Assembly (NCBI GenBank): GCA_013399115.1 | Contig: VXAA01006452.1 | Span: forward strand, 406,201 to 470,200 | DNA from: Anseranas semipalmata | Taxonomy: Eukaryota; Chordata; Aves; Anseriformes; Anseranatidae | Length of the DNA: 64,000 nt | Direction of reading: 5' to 3' | Shown here: one piece after another, positions 1-14,223 of the stretch | Layout: the number at the start of each line of letters is the position of its first letter | Numbering within the stretch: the stretch's first letter is position 1 | Translations under genes and position numbers: made by a program | The notes under the pieces: generated by a model | Seen by the model: only the letters and a program-made list of their open reading frames with translations | Database searches by the model: none | What the model was told of the DNA's origin: nothing

Positions 1-3000
1 TCCCTACTTAGCTTTTACACAACCTGTTCTCAGAAACTGCCTGTACAATAAGAATATACTAAGTGGGGAACAAAAAAATTGTCTTGCTTTTGAACTCAGT
101 GAAAAGGTTCCTACTCCACAAAGCATGTTGTTTTCTTTATAGACCAGTGTGTGGGTATGGCCTTGAAAGCCAGTACATTTAGCAGCAATGGAGCCTTTTC
201 CCTGGGAAGAAGGGGGTGCAGATGGGGGACGTCCATTTCACAGCAAGTCAGACTTAATAGACCTGTAGAGAGGATTAGATTAATAAATGCCTTTGTATAT
301 AGTCCTGAGTGTTATGTTGTAATTAACAGCTGGGAATATGAATGCCTTTTCTTTTCCAGGATCCCTCTCTATGGGTTTTTCAGTTTATGCATTTTGCAGT
401 AGTTTCTAAAGAAGCCCTGACAAGAACAGAGAGGTCCATATTGGTTTATAGGAAGGTAGGCTCTGTCCTGAGGAGTTCTGTGTAAGTTGGTTATGAAGTC
501 AGAAGAAGAAAATGCTGTTATTCTCCGTAGCCCACCTTTACCAGACTCTCTCAGGTTTGTAATCACAAGCAGAGAGAGCCCCATATCAGTGTTGCCATCC
601 ATTGCTCCCCTCCTGTACTTCAACAGTAGAACGATCTTTTCCTTATTTCTGCGTCTTCATGGGATCTCCTCTCCATTTCAGTGTGTGAGAGAGAAAAGAG
701 GAAATATCTTACTTTTCTTAGGAAATTCTTCTTTTTGAAAAGCCTTTTCTTTCCTACACTGATTTTTTTTTTCTCCATGCCAGAGCACTGGAGATGTGGA
801 AGAACTGAGTAAAAGCACTAGCAACTGTCTAGTCCTTGTGAAACCTGAGTATTTGTCTTACCCAGTCCTGTGTCTTTCACCTAGACCTTTGTCTACACTA
901 GATTTCTTTTTAATTGTTCAAAGAGCAATTTGTTTGGTTTCTCCACCAACCTTAAGGTAAAATGCTTCAATATGCATTTTCAGAATTGCTGTTAGATTTC
1001 TGGCATGCCAAGCAGTGTCTGAATTAGATATAATGTCTGTATGGATGGTTGCTGCTGTACTAGGACAACTATTCTCGTGTCTGGTATTTGTAGCCCAAAC
1101 CTTTGTTCAAGTCCCACTTCAGGGAGCTGTGTGGGCTCTGTGGAAGTCTTTATTTGGAGGGCTTTTCAGCAAAACCAGTTTTAATGTGAAAGAGGATGTA
1201 GACCCCGACTGCAGTCTTAGAGGGTGTGGATCAGCATGAGTAGTGAAGACGCTCCGACCTGTTTGTGGTATATCAGGTCTATAAAGGAGCCCATCAGTTT
1301 TCCAGTGTATGTGGAGGGCTTCCTTCCAGGGACCTTCTGCCAGCTCTGTTGAGTGACCTTAGGAACAAGAAACTGATTTCCCCCACCTCCCAGATGTTCA
1401 ATCAGCTGCCCAGAACTGTGTTCATGACTATCCCAGCTGAGGGAACACTGGTGAGTCAGGTGCTTGCCCCTATGTAAAAATAACTAGAATTCCTCAGAGA
1501 GATAACGACTTTTAACATTAGCATTTTTAGGAAGATCTGGCCATACTGTGTCTTTCTGCACAAGCAACAGCAGTTTAGCAGCAAGTCCTGACAGGGTTTC
1601 TGTTTTGCTGGATTATCTTAGAGATGAGGGAACCCAGAGCAACAAAACTTGAAATAACCTTGCTTAGAAAAACCCTTTGTAACTGAAATATGGGGTCTGC
1701 TTGGATTAGATGTCTGAACATTTCTTTTCATTTTCTGGGCTGATCAGCTTGCCCTTTTGTTTAGAGTGTTCTGACACTTTTATCAGATGCTTTAAAAAAT
1801 CACTAGTGGGAATCTACCGTCTGCGACTGCTGACCAAAGATCGTGCTGTTGTCCCTCTGCAGTGTAAAGGCTAACTGCATTGAAGTGGAGCGTTTTACAC
1901 GGTTACTAGCAGCATCCATCTTCGGTTTTAGACTGGATGATGGCTGTAAATACAAACGCTTCAGGTGACTCAACAGAAAGTGTTTCTCTGTATGATAATA
2001 GCTTGAATCTCTGAGTTTCAATTTATTTTTCCTTCTCCTCGGTGTAAGGGTTCAAGACGAGCCTGGTGTATGACAGCATCTGCTGCTTCCCCTCCACGTA
2101 GATTTATATAGCACGTACATACACTCTTGCACAACATCTGCTCTATAGCATTGGATTGGCTTTGTGCTGTCCCTCTTACACTGAGCTGTTTTTCAGGGTA
2201 TTGTCTCTGCACTTCTCACTGGGGAGAATCAGCTAGCTGTGGATGCATAAGCTTGTGAAATCTCATCCCTACTGAAGCAAACAGATTAAGTTTCTGTATG
2301 TGTGCAAAAGCAGCGTAGGTAATTTCACTGTGTGCCAGGTTTCTGTGTGTCCTGCTGGCAGCAGAAGATGCACAGTGCACAACTAGCAAGCCAAAATGTT
2401 CTCCGTGTGCCACCATGTTCCTCAGAAATTCCTTCCAGCTCATAGATACTTCATAGCATGGTAGTTCGCTCTCTAGGGAAGAAAGCAAAAGACCTATTTT
2501 TCCTTCGAGCATATAGAATTCTATATTGTGTCCTGGATAAGACAAAATTGTGGCAAACTTTCCAATCTTTGTCTGGAAACTTTTCTCTTTCTAATGTCTA
2601 CATATTCTTATGGTCTTCTGTGTCTCAATTTTGCAGTTTGGTCCTAGTGATGAAAATACACCCAAACCTACTTCAGGATACCAATCCTTTGAATGTTCAG
2701 CTTCTGATAAGGAATGTAATACAACTTTTTTCTTTCCTGTGTTGAGAGTGAGCAAGTGAGACACGTATATGTGCTAGAGGGAGAGGGAACCTTCTCATAT
2801 AGTGACATGAGAATATTTGCAGTATGTACCTCCTCTGCAGGACATTTTTAAATACAGATAAAACTAATGAATCTTCTGTTCATGAAGCAAACGTGGTAAT
2901 CTTTTGACTGATATCTCTACCACAGATTTAAAAACCATTATTAGTTCTTTAAAATATTACGAAGATTCCAAGGCAGAGAGGCCCGTTCGTCTCTTAAATT

Positions 3001-6000
3001 ATATTGCATTGAGGAATGCATTATTTCAGGAGCTTGCCTAAGTCTCCGCACTGTCACAGCTTCATTGCTTCAAATGTCACTTCAAGTAGGAGCAGTTTTT
3101 ATAACTACACAGTAAACTCAAGATGGCTTAATGGAAATGATTTCTTCATGTGTCAAAATGACCCCTTTGTTTCTCATTTTACTCTTTTTGTTGCCTGCAG
3201 CTAATCTGCTTTTGGGTTATCAGATCCAAGCATCTTACAATGCTGACTCTAGCAGTGGTATTCAGCTGGAATGCCGCCTTTTGTTTACTGGTTTTACCAG
3301 GCCTCCAGTGCTTTCTTTGGTCATCTGGTGTCTCCACTAATGTGATTTGCACTCCCAGGCTCTGCAGGTAGTCATGGGCTTTTATAAGGGAATTAGATGG
3401 AGGCCTGCCACCCTGGTTGATAATGAATCCACAGGGTATTTCTTGTTTATGTTTCGTTTTTTCAGCTTTTTTTTTCCAGTTTTTTTTTTGGGGGGGGGAT
3501 CTGTTTGTGTTTTTATGTTTTTTTTTCTCCCCTCTGCTCGGACTTCAGTTTTTAAAGTTGATTTACCTGGCTGTGGTGACATATGTCTTTTAAAAGAAGT
3601 ACCAAATCCTGTTGATCAGAATGTGCTTATCAATAAATACAGGAAAAAAAAAAAAGGCACAAATACTCAAAAACTTCTTTATTACAATAAATAATACATA
3701 AAAGTTATTCCTGGTGCTACTGAATGTAGTATGGAGAGACAAACCTATGCCTTCCTTTGGGAAAATTCTTTCTATTAAAATAGCAGATGTTGATGTACGT
3801 AGGGCAGTTGGAGTGTTTTAGTAATTGTGCTGCAGCTGGAACTGTAAATTTTGCAAGCACCCCAGAAGCAGATGCAAGTTGAGAAACACCATCAGTGCAG
3901 TCTTATCATTTTGAGCAAGTGAAGGACATAGTCAATTAAATATTGTATTACAGATTTTGCAAAAGCACACAGATTTGTAGTTATACCAGAGACTTTTTTT
4001 AATATGAAAAATATATATATACTGCGATACATGCTCAAACATCTTGTACTTGTTTTCTAAAGTAGAGGAGAGTTTCAGGCTCTGAGGCGTTAAGCTGGGG
4101 AGAATGTCAGATGCCATTCATTCTATATCCGCAACCTCTTACTTAACTATCCTTGTTGATTTGAGTGGGGACTAATAGAGTGATTAGGCTTTTTTCAGGC
4201 CTGCCATTTTGTTATGGCCAGTATTTGGCTCGCACGAAAACAAGCACAATGTCAATGTTTTTCAGGTTTCCCACTAGTCTAATTAAAGGCTCGACCTACA
4301 GTGGCAGGATCTGCATATTTTTCTCTCTTCATAAAATGTTTTTCATTTGTTTCTGTTGTTTTAGAATGGAAGATACCCAATCTGTGATAAAAGCAAAACC
4401 TGAAAAGGATTTTGGAAATAAACGGGCCCTTTCCAGGCAAAACTAGATAATATTGAATCTATTCTTACTGTTATTTACCTCGAGAGCAAGTCTATCTATT
4501 TATCCAAATCTGAAGAATATAGAGTGATAAGAGTTGTCTCACTGATTTGTGCCTTACAGGGTTGAGTCCTAAGAGTAGGAGACAGCTTTAGAAAAACTAA
4601 AATACACAGGCATGTTTCGGTGCCTTTGCTTTGTGCTGTTCTGTGATGTGATGTTGGAGGGGGGTGTATGTTTCATATATATGTATATTTATATTTTTAA
4701 CACATTAACTGAATATTAAAGCATTAACTTCTGTTCAAAGAATTGCAGTAATGTTGGGTTGGTGCTTCTACTTCAGAAAATGTGTAGAAATTCAGGTGCG
4801 GATTTTTTAATAATGGCCATATAAAGCAAGAATGTATCGACTGAATTTTACTGGGCTGACAGCAGCACTGAAGGTCCTTGTGACCCAGAAGTTTGTGACC
4901 CATGAAATCTCCATTTTCCTTCTATTGGTAATGCATCTGGAAGTACAGGGAACTGAAAAATGCATACTGCATGACCTAACACATTGATTATGTACAAATG
5001 GAAAATTATTTTAAGCATATTGCTAAAAATGTGTTTGATACAAGTAAATATAAGGGGTAGGATTAAATTATATTCTTAAGCCAATGTTCTCTCTGCGCAA
5101 ATTCAGTAAGGTGGCAGCTGATATTTGCAGGCATGAATGAGGTCCACCGTATTTTTATTTAAAATGATGATTTCAGATGCTTGGCCGTTTTGTTGGCTCA
5201 GCTTCATGAGCTTGGATGCCAGTGAGCAGAAATCAAAGTTTTGCTTTATAAATGTACTTGTGTAAGATTGAAGGAAATAAATGCCAGTAAGGAATTGGGC
5301 AGCGTTATTTCTAAAAATGGTAAATATTCCGAGAGTCCGGAAAATGAGCCTGCAGCACACACGCACACAGGCAAGCAGATTTTACGGCTCTGTCCAGAGC
5401 ACAGAAGGAAGATAAATCATGGCCATCCCCCTCTCATTTTTGAAATGGTTCAACCCTGGGGTTTAGCTGAAGGACTTAAGGACTTTTTGAAGTGCAAATA
5501 GACTGGTGAAGGGTAAACCTTTTCAGAGTTTCATTTAGATGGATTTTTTTTTTTCTATGTGGATTTCTGGCACCAGCTGAGATCTGGAAGGCCACAGGAT
5601 TTTTTTTGTTTTTGATCAATCAAGCAAGCAGGACTTGCCATGGGGGTGTACATTCTCTGCATACATATTGATCCTATTGTGTTTAAAAGTAGTTAATTTA
5701 ATCGGGGCTTTTTGAAACCTTCCTCGGTAAGACTTGCATTAATGGAGCTGTTATTTCAAGGTCATGTTTCAGTGTCAATAACTTAATAGTAACAGCAGAA
5801 GTTACCTGTAAGTGTAATAGCAATATTTCAGTTATTCCATGTTAAAATTGAATTGGTTTTGCAACTGTACATTTCAAAATACTCAGTTTCAATTGAAAAA
5901 TGTTCTCATCAAATGAGAGAGATTTTCAAAGCGGTCTGGTGTCACTAAATACATCAACACAAGGAGTTGCATTACGACTCACCGCTGTTTGGATCCGTAT

Positions 6001-8333
6001 CCTTGGCCCGATCTGCTGTGCGGGGAGTTTGACTCCAAGAACCCATTTACACCTTGTCTCTTCTGGCAGGATATTTGTAATGTCAGAGGTTTTATTCAGG
6101 GCTCTTTCTAGTAGTTTTGACCTTTTACCTCACTCCTTCTTGTGTTTAAAACCAGCAGCATGCAGAAGATGGATTGCATATTAACTATAAACACATCTCT
6201 CTGCTGTGATAAATATTTGGAGATACAACATGTAGGGATTGTCCTATGATAAGGTGTCTATTTGAGCATAGATTTTGTAAGGCAGGATATATTTTGCTCC
6301 TTTTGGTCCATACCTGACGCCAAGATCTCAAAGTATTTCAGGCGAAAGCTTTAGATATTTTCAAGATTTTTTTCTGTGAGGATGTTCACTGCAAACTCTG
6401 TTATTTGCGTCTTTGGTTCGATCGGGTTGGAAGGAGCTTCAGAAAGTTATCCCAGCCGTGGTAAGACTCAAGGTACGAGAGAGTTACTTGCCAAAACTGG
6501 ATTCAGATGCCAAGGCAGAAGGCGCCTGTAGATCTCCCGGACATGGTTTTCTCACTGCTTTTGTGGGAGCTGTGGCACGCCGTGAGCCCTGCCGCTTGCC
6601 GAGGGGTCCGATTCCAGAGCAATGTGGACGGGGCAGGCTGGGAAGTGAGGTGGAGAGCAGAGTCTTTCCTACGGCTCTTTCAGTTGTGTCCCAGTACTGC
6701 AGAGTTTCCTACATTTAAGTGTTTTCTCCAACTGAACGGGATATTGTCAAGCATTTTGGTGCAAGATCGCTTGCTGTCTCCAAATGGGAGAGCAACTGCG
6801 AAGGTAGCGTGGGGCTGGAGTTGGGACGGCTCCATGGAGGGAACATGGTTTCTTTTTAGGAAGGATCAAATGTCTCTGGTTGGTAGCTTACTCTCCATAT
6901 ATTGGACGTCCGGAAAGGTGCTGCATGGCATACTATGGGAAAATCTTTTACTCTATTAAAAGTTATGTATTTATACCTTACTTCTGTATCTAGTCTGGTA
7001 CTCTGAGGTTGGCAATGCTATGAGAGCACAGCAGAAAGATTCCAGGTCAGGACAGGGACCTAAAATTGTAACTCACCACAATGATACCACAGTGAGTTAA
7101 AAGGAAAGAGAGAGATGGTTTCTGCCATTGCTGAGTCTATAAAGCATACAACCTCTTTTTCTGCTAAATTAAAAGACAAAACATCACACCTTGTCTGGCA
7201 TGAGCCGCTTTGAGGAAGAAAGTGCTTCTGGCTTCAACTTTCTGATGTTATTTTTTTATTTTTGCAGCTGGTGTGCAGACAGAGAAACTGGAATACTATG
7301 GAGAAATATGGCTAAAGAAATGCATATAGTGATTTTCCCCAGACTTTACATTAAACAGAAGACGTGTGCTTAACAGGCCCTCTATCTTGGGCCTCGTTTT
7401 ACAGCTCTAGCTTTTATGTCCATTAACCTTGCATGCTGTCAGCCTCATGTACTGTAATGATGGTTATTTCCTGCAGTGTTTGAAAACCGATCATGAGATG
7501 CTGTTTAAAGCTTTGGGAGAGAGAAGAGGTTTCTTCGCATCTCACTGCAGGGAGAGGATTCTCAGCATTCGTGGCATCACTTCTGCTAGTATGTCGCTGG
7601 GGGATGTTAGTATGACCTTTGCTTTGCCAAGTAAGAGATTTGTAGCACAACCCAGGACTGCTTCTCTCCCTGCAAGAAGTCCTGTCCCACCAACTGGATA
7701 AAGGACTCTGCGTGTATTTTGCAGCAGAGGTGTTTGCTTCAGTCCTACTAGGCATAGAGTGTAGGTCTTCATTTAGAAACAGACATTGTTCTCGACGTGG
7801 GTTTTAGATGGAAAATCTGTCATTCTAATTTAAAAATCTAAATGGTGTGTGCTCAAATGTCAAAACAGAGCAGAGCTATTCCTTGCAAATTATGGGGTTA
7901 TCAAGCAGCTGTGACATTCAAATAATCTTACTCCTGTTACACTATTTGTTCATCATGTACACACGCTTGTACTGTGATTATAAAGTCTTGTAGAATTTAA
8001 CAGAGCAACAGCTGGTCTGTAGGATGTGTAGATTTTAAGAAAGTAATATTTGTGTTTTGGTGAAAGACTTGTGTGGCATGTTGCTGAAACTGTTCCAAAG
8101 TGCCTTCTTCCTCCACTAAATTATGTAGGAATTTCGAGACAGTTTTTGTGTGAAATATTTCCACTCTGTCTACACCTCTTGATTTTTATCACAGGTAGAT
8201 TTTGCAAAATCCTTCCATAGGGTGCTAGGAGAAAAAAGAAGGTAAAAAGGCTGTCAACAGCACTAACTGCAGCTGCAACAAAACGAATACTCTTTTTGGC
8301 CTTTGATTGTGTCAGATTCCTTTTCTTTGCAAT

Positions 8334-8369
8334 TGTTTTTCTTTTTTCTTTCTTTTTTTTTTTTTTTCC
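8334..8369. repeat. T-rich low-complexity tract
   Basis: Almost uninterrupted T with a few C, ending in a long homopolymer. It is probably simple sequence, or possibly the A-tail of an old element on the minus strand, though no element body is recognisable beside it. Confidence 0.7.
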
Positions 8370-9009
8370 ACTTGAGAGAGGTTTATGGTGCTGTGTCCAT
8401 CAGGACAACCCTGTCTTAGGGTTGAAGTTGTATTTCTCTCTGAGTTCCTAGAGGTGATGTTATCTTTTGTTCACTCAGCAGTATGGTCATTCCTAAGAGC
8501 ATCTGTCACTTGAGGCATTGTAAGATGGATGAGTCTCAAGTGAACTGCTGCTTGAAGCAAATGGTGAAAATAAGAAAAGCTGAGGGGGCTGGGGTCTTCA
8601 GAGGGGACAGACAACAAGGAAGCACTGTTAGAAATCAAAAGTAAGCCAGGCAGTAGTGGAAGAAAGAGCCAAGATGGATCGCACGTCACCGTATCCCACA
8701 AGTCTTGGAAACTAAGAGGGGGGCTGACGTATTCTGAAGAGATTTTCTGTGTCTTGATGAAAATGCCGTGGGTTTGCTTCCTAATTGCAAATAAGGGAGG
8801 AGCAGAAGGATGTGATCTGAACATCAGATGAAGGAATTGTATTTTTGTTACGCCGTGCTGTAAGGCTAAGAGAAATCAATACCGCCAATAACCAGAAGAA
8901 GGGTTGCCGATACTCTGTGCTTCTCAAATAGCGTGTGAGAATCTTTCAGTACCAAGTGGGTAGGTAACAACAGTAACAAAGCTGAGCATAGGTTTGCTTT
9001 TGGAAAAAC

Positions 9010-9048
9010 AGGAAACTTAAAATTACTTAGTAAACTTAAAATTCTTAG
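9010..9048. repeat. Short tandem duplication (about 20 bp)
   Basis: The unit aaacttaaaattacttagta is followed directly by an almost identical copy lacking two bases. It is a recent local duplication in non-coding DNA. Confidence 0.65.
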
Positions 9049-12000
9049 TAGTTTGTATTTCAAAGGGCGCTTAGCGTTTTATGAACAGGGAAGATCCAGT
9101 ACAGTATCTCTGTCGCAGCTGGACTAATTGAGTTAGACATTTTAATGGACAGAAAATGATGTAAAAAAAAAAAACACACACCCCAAGCCCCAAGAAAACT
9201 CCCCCCAAACCACTAACAAGCAACTGCAGCCCCCCAAACGAGCAGCGGTCTGTGTTTGCAGAAGCAGCCGGCTGTGAACAAAAGGCGCAGCCCAGTGCGT
9301 GTCAAGGTTTGGGAAGGGTCCAGGAGGATCTTGGCTTGAAAAATTATTTTGTCACACTGTTGGCATTGGTCCATAAGGGGAAGCACTGGTTGAAAGGCGA
9401 AGAAATTAAGATGATTAGAAGCTTTAAAGCGTCACAAATGGTAGAGTATCTCTCTTCTCAATGGATGTAAATAATAGATGAAAGACTAAGGGTGACAACA
9501 AAGGATCAGGGCGTTTAAGAGAATGTGTGCAGCCTGAATAGAGGTCCGTGGCCTAGGGCCAAAGGTCTTAGCTTTGAGTGTAATTAGAAGAAAATACAAA
9601 AATGTCATTACTAGCAGGTGAAATGTTCAGCACGTGTCCGAAAAATAGCAATTTCAGACCCAGGAGCTGCTGGAATTGGATTACTGACGTTCTGCGATCA
9701 TTAAAGTCTTCGCAGAGGCCTACAGTTTAGTCAGGAGCCGCGCGCGTTAACCTTGTTGGCCATCTGTGATGGATTTGCTGTTAGCCTGGCCGGGTGCATA
9801 GCGCAGGGTAACATCGGTGGTCCCTGGGAATAGAGTTGTTCAAACGTCTGGCCCCAGCACGCAACAATCCTGAGGAAAACCCTTTTCCCGGTGAGAGGTA
9901 AGGGTTAGAGTTGCTCTCTTAAATAGGCCCATTTGTAAAAATAGGAGGAGGGGGAAGAAGCTTAAAGCTATATTGCTTTTGATTATAAAACCTGAATTAT
10001 AGACGTTTATCTAAAAGAGTTGCATTCTGTTTTTGACAACAGGTCCAAAGCTGTGGTACCAGCTTTTAAGCCTAAAATCCCATTTGTGAGCGGAAGGGCA
10101 AATTCCTTTAAATCTTTTGGCTAAATATTGTCCATTTCCATTAAGAAACCAAACCAGCTTTTGTGCCTAAGAAAGTCTTGTCAGAGTTCAGTCAATGATA
10201 ACTTAATTTAAAGCTTCTCCTGATGTTAATTACTGTCCTGTACAGCCCTCAGTATTTTAGGAGGAACTGTTCTGCCTGCTACTTGCTTTACACCATTGTT
10301 GTCATTCTTCTGGATATTTCAGGTGTATTCTCTTTTATGAATTACAGTTTCTGTTAGAAATTAAATACCTTCATGGGATGTCAAAAAGGAGAGCAACCAG
10401 CAAATTCTGACTTCATTGTGAACATCAATCTCTAGTTTACAGTATATAACCACTCACCCATTTAGTTTGCTTCTTTTTAAACCACAAGTAAAATAATTGT
10501 TTCTACATTATCATTTATTTTTGTTGTTTATGTGACAGTTAATTTTCTCATATTGATGTGGTAAGTTCGTAATATTTCATATAGTGACCAGCACCAAAAA
10601 TGTACAGACACTGTGACAAATTTGTACATTTCCTCTGGTATAATACAGAGAAAAAGCAATGCAGCTTCAAACAAGTATTCTTATAAACAAAAACACACTT
10701 TTAATGCATGTGGCTTGCACATAGGAGTTCAAATAGGAACTTCAGATAAATGCATTAGGGACAGGAGTGATCTGACAACCCACCCACTCTCTTCCCCACC
10801 CCAGTTCAGTTTTTGCCCCAGACCAGGTGTAGTTCGGCAGGTTTTGTTGGCTTGTTATAAACTATATGCTGGCACAAATCATTCTAATTTTTTTCTTTTC
10901 TCCTTTCTTATTTTTCAGGTGGTCAGGAGTTTTAAACAGTTTCGCAGCAAGGCTTCACAAACTCTTAGCTGCATCCTTTAATCATGACTGCATTTCAGAC
11001 AGGCTAAAAGGAATCTGAGAAGGTACTGGTCTTGCCTTTCCTAATAGAGAATACGTGGTATATTTGTGTTTAACATCTGCACTTTCAAATACATTGACTA
11101 CATTTTAAGAATGGTGTGGACTGTAAATAACTATTTTATTTTGCTTTGATCACATACATATTTTAAGTTCTTGAAAGAAGGCTGATCTCTGCTTTCATTT
11201 TTTCTTATATATCCACAATGAGCTCGACTTTGTTATTTAATGACAGTTCTTTTGAAGCTGTAACAATTTTCTTCTGGTATTTTACTTAGAAGCACTGCAA
11301 ATACCTAAGCTACTAGCTAAATATAGGTTTTATGCACTTGGAGGGTGGATGTTTGTTTGTTTGTCCTCTCAAAGGGTTTAAAACAAATGGGAAGAAGAAT
11401 GCAGATCTTTGTAATGATCAGGATAGATTTGTGCTTCCAACTGAGATTCTCACAAGTGTGTTTTCTGGCTTCTTAAAGGGGGAGGCTCGTCTTAGTACAC
11501 GATATTGGGCTTGCATAGTTTCTCGTTGCATTTAAATAGCCAGTGTACCCAGAAGGCTGAAGATGCTTTATGACCTCTTGTATCCCTGGGGCAAGGGCAG
11601 CATGGAGGCCCAGCAGAGCAAGGGGGTCATTGCCACTGCCCCGGCTCCGAGTGGCCCTCGTGGGGTCCCAAAACCTGCCTGAAGGAACCTTTTACTCGGC
11701 AACATCTGGATCCTGGTAGAAGTCTGCAAGAGGGGGGACCCTCCAGCATTTTGCTTCCCCAGGTGCCAGGAGGAAGCAACATTCGCCTCGTCGGTGGGGG
11801 GGAGGCAGATTCTGTGGCCCCGAAGTTAGGGCCAAACAATTGCGGAGGTCAAAGGACAGCTGAGAGCGGTCAATGAGACACCCTGGGGTGTATTTTGTTA
11901 CTTAGTAAAAGGAGCAGCATCCTAAAACCTTAAAGGATTCTCTTGAAAATCTGTGTTGTGAAAAGGTTTTATGAGTCTGATGGCAAAAAGTGCTGATTTA

Positions 12001-14151
12001 GCTAAGGAATGCTTTCTTTTGTCTAAATGAAAGGCTAATCCTTACCAAATGTTGGCAGCTATTATAGTGCAGTCAATGCAGGTCTGAAAGGACAGTTAGA
12101 GTAGAAGTGTACTTTGGTATCCCAAATGTTTATCATTTTAAAGGTTCTGTAACTGAAAAGATTTCTAAACTTTCACCTTTTGATCCTAAAATTTGATCAG
12201 AAAGTAAAAAATAAACCCCGCCACTTAGAAATTAAAAGGCTTTTTTCCTTAGGGAGCTGCGCCAGCCCAGTCACGCTGCATCTCCCCAGAGATTCGCTTT
12301 AGATCATCAGGATAGAGCCTAGTTTAAATTATAACTTTTTAATCTGATAACACTTATTAATTGGTTGAAAATAGGTTTTTGGCTGGTCTTGAGCAATATT
12401 TGCTGCTCGTGTTGTAATGCTCACAACAATTTTTAAAGAATAGTTTTTGAGTAATTAATTCCTATAATTTGTTCAGCACTATCTTTCTTTAAAGTGACAG
12501 ATTATTAACACTTAACTTTTGTCATAGAAACAGATAAGAAATCAATGTCAGAGCCAAGACCTTGTAAATAACGAGAAAGGAAATGTAATAATGGCTGTCT
12601 TCGCAAGAAAGGTGGTGGGGGAAGGACGGTGCATGTGGCAGAAAAGGTTCAGTGCTTTTTGTTTTCCTTTGGAAAGGGGGGTGGCCGCAGGACACAACCC
12701 GGGGTCTCAGACTCTTTGGCCCTACTGTCTTACACAAACAGTCATTGTCAAATTAGGAAGAAAAAGATACTTGGGAGCTGGCATTTTTATAGTAACTAAC
12801 CTGGCGGTTCATTGTGATCTTTAAAAAAAAACACCATGAGAAGAGTGAAGAAGAATAAATTGCATAATTTTCAAAGGGGAAAAAAATGAGCAAAGAACTT
12901 GACAAACAATTTTTTTTTTTCTTTTCTTTTTGGAAAGAAGCTTGCTTGCAAATTATAGCTCTCTGAAGAGCTTAATTTTTAAACTCCTTTAAAGTACTAT
13001 CTACAGATGCTTAGCATTGATTTATGTCAAGGTTAAGGCACCTTTAAACAAATAAAGTTGTGAATGGATAAACCCACTAAAATACAAATCGCCTATTAAA
13101 CACAGAAGATATTTGTATAACATTCAAGTTGCTACAAAACTGACACATGTCTTGAAATTCTCCTGATAACCCCTTCTAAACTCATCAGGAAATGATAGCA
13201 TGTGTGTTTGAGGGGTACACAAGGGAGCGGACAGATAGGACAGAGATGGAAGGTCAGGCCTTAACTTTGACTTTCTAGGCTTCAGCTTAATTCTTTTGCA
13301 ATAAGGCCGTAACAGATGAAGAAGGAATTAAGGTGATTTATTATCAATGAGATTGGACTAGCTTTTGCCGTAGGAACTCAATGAGATGTCTGTTCACAGC
13401 CTTGTAAATATGAATATCATGTTTTATATCTATATGGAATTAAGGGGTATAGGAAGTATATGTATTATTAAGATTTTTTCTCATCTGATAGAGAAAATTG
13501 TTCTGATCTATGAAATGTTTATCAGTTGTTTTTTTTTTTTTTTGCTTTTACCTGAGTGGATTTTAGCCCACAGCGAGAATATAGCACATAATATTTTTCT
13601 GTGACTGCTGCCACAGTAGAATATAAATACTAGGAGAGCTATTTTCTTCATACTGAATGTCAGTATTCACTGGAAGTTTTATATGAGTGCTTTCAAGAGT
13701 GCATAGAACCAGTGAATTTTTTGTATTACTGACTCACTAAACCATAATAGCAGCTTTCGGAGTCAAAATTGCCTCTGCTAGCATGTTTATGTTGCAGGTA
13801 AATTAAGTCCAGCTTGTAAACATCCTTAAGACTTTTTCTTTGGGGAGAAAAACAAGTAGAGAAGCACATCTGATGTCTCAAAAATGTATTTCATTATCAT
13901 TTTTTCTTCTTCCAAGACGTAAAGACCCCGTGCACGTGTCAGAGCAAATAATGAATTGTGTTGGAACAAATATAAGCATTAAAATTATGAAATTGTTTTC
14001 TTCTCCTATTAAGAGTTAATAATATCTAATTTTGAATTTTAGGTAACGGCCAAGGTTTTTCTTTGTCGATTCTAAATGTCATTATGTAAATACCCAGAAA
14101 TGGGCATTTATCTCCCAAATATTGGGATTCTAATATATCTAGAAATAGTAG

Positions 14152-14223
14152 CTTGAATGTCAGAGGTTTTCTTTTTAGATGTATCCCCTTGAATGTCAAA
14201 GTTTTTCTTTTTAGACACATCCT
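14152..14223. repeat. 36-bp unit tandemly duplicated
   Basis: The unit beginning cttgaatgtca at 14152 recurs at 14188. The two 36-bp copies differ at roughly a fifth of positions, mostly in the middle and at the end. Nothing coding is attached. The repeat is visible as a 12-residue repeat if read on the minus strand. Confidence 0.85.

Noticed and set aside
1015..1239. 74-codon open frame with a hydrophobic start as a small membrane protein
   Set aside because: Alternating neighbouring frames are equally open. There are no splice or conservation signals, and the length is within chance expectation.
6411..6430. tRNA-like B-box ggttcgatcgg
   Set aside because: No A-box, arms or acceptor stem around it. 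Chance match.
6507..6959. 150-codon open frame on the plus strand
   Set aside because: Trp/Ser/Leu-rich translation with no recognisable motif, in a local GC-richer stretch, overlapping another open frame. Consistent with chance.
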